Assembly (NCBI GenBank): GCA_937871645.1
Contig: CALMPZ010000358.1
Span: 1 to 6,213 of the forward strand
Direction of reading: 5' to 3'
Source of the DNA: an uncultured Polymorphobacter sp.
Lineage (GTDB): Bacteria; Pseudomonadota; Alphaproteobacteria; Sphingomonadales; Sphingomonadaceae
Length of the DNA stretch: 6,213 nt
In this document: positions 5,880 to 6,213 of the stretch, one piece after another
How the letters are laid out: each line of letters begins with the position of its first letter
How positions within the stretch are numbered: the first letter of the stretch is position 1
Notes under the pieces: model-generated
The model's input: the letters and a program-made list of their open reading frames with translations, nothing else
Told to the model about the DNA's origin: nothing
Databases searched by the model: none
Made by a program: the position numbers and the translations under genes

Positions 5880-6213
5880 ATGAACCGCACCCGCTTTCTC
5901 GCGCTGAGCGCCATGTTGAGCCTGTTCGTTGCAACGGGCGCAGTTGCGGGTCCGACGATCTCTTCGAACACCGCCCCCGGCGTCAATTTCGGTGCGTACA
6001 AGACCTACCAATGGGTCCAGATCTCCCCCAGCAGCAATCCTGTCATCCAGCAGGAAATCGTTGCGAGCATCGAGCAGTCGCTGGCCAGCAAAGGCCTGGT
6101 CAAGGCGGATTCGGGCGACATGAAACTGGTGCTGACGACCGGCGTCCAGACCCAGACCGAACTCGAAAGCTGGGGACGCTGGGGCCTGCAGACAAGTACC
6201 TATACGTACAGCA
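5880..6213 (+). CDS. Exported DUF4136-type protein, 5' part (runs off right edge)
   Basis: I translated 111 codons to the window edge with no stop. The start is supported by GAAGGG (5867-5872), 7 nt before the ATG. The N-terminus is a clear Sec signal peptide: MNRTR, then a hydrophobic core, ending AVA with likely cleavage after residue 23. There is no lipobox cysteine, so a soluble periplasmic protein is expected rather than a lipoprotein. The mature part has GVNFGAYKTYQW (34-45), then an IVASIEQSLASKGL helix (60-73) and a DMKLVLTTG strand (80-88). This F..YKTY.W...I...L..KG order is typical of DUF4136 proteins, whose function is unknown. The family is usually about 170-200 residues, so nearly half is probably missing. 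It has its own upstream region and is unlikely to belong to the catabolic operon. The family call is by motif recognition only. Confidence 0.8.
   Translation, partial: MNRTRFLALSAMLSLFVATGAVAGPTISSNTAPGVNFGAYKTYQWVQISPSSNPVIQQEIVASIEQSLASKGLVKADSGDMKLVLTTGVQTQTELESWGRWGLQTSTYTYS

Overview
The window is GC-rich and densely coding. It looks like an alphaproteobacterial chromosome, most likely a sphingomonad (Sphingomonadales). This rests on high-GC codon usage, an Lgt of alphaproteobacterial type, a lipid-catabolic acyl-CoA gene set, and C/G-rich intergenic stem-loops of a kind I associate with these genomes. The genus cannot be fixed from the sequence alone.

Layout. Positions 723 to 1 (minus strand) hold the 5' part of lgt, the prolipoprotein diacylglyceryl transferase, which runs off the left edge. 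A short divergent gap (724-818) separates it from a plus-strand cluster of four genes: acyl-CoA dehydrogenase 1 (819-2003), acyl-CoA dehydrogenase 2 (2158-3297), an acyl-CoA synthetase/CoA ligase (3299-5014) and a small HD-domain metalloprotein (5014-5559). The last three are tightly coupled (1-nt gap, then a 1-nt stop/start overlap). The two dehydrogenases are separated by a 154-bp gap that contains a REPIN-like inverted pair of 32-nt repeats. A 320-bp non-coding stretch follows (5560-5879). It has a hairpin, a single further copy of the same repeat, a 14-bp perfect palindrome and a possible promoter. At the right edge is the 5' part of an exported DUF4136-type protein (5880 to beyond 6213).

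How the genes fit together. The ligase should activate a carboxylic acid to its CoA thioester, and the dehydrogenase pair should then introduce an alpha,beta double bond. The two dehydrogenases look complementary rather than redundant. The first has the flavin-contact motifs and a candidate catalytic Glu250. The second lacks a catalytic Glu at both known positions but has the RxQFG...Q and QxxGG cofactor motifs missing from the first. This is the pattern of obligate alpha2beta2 heteromeric acyl-CoA dehydrogenases such as those of steroid side-chain degradation.

The HD protein keeps a full H...HD...H...H...D metal set and has an NQLxHS...AALxHDxGK...RWD pattern resembling PhnZ-type mixed-valent diiron oxygenases. 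It lacks the PhnZ substrate residues. An oxygenase of this class coupled to a heteromeric dehydrogenase and a CoA ligase is the most interesting proposal in this window. Its substrate is unknown; a bulky steroid- or terpenoid-like acid is a guess from the dehydrogenase type.
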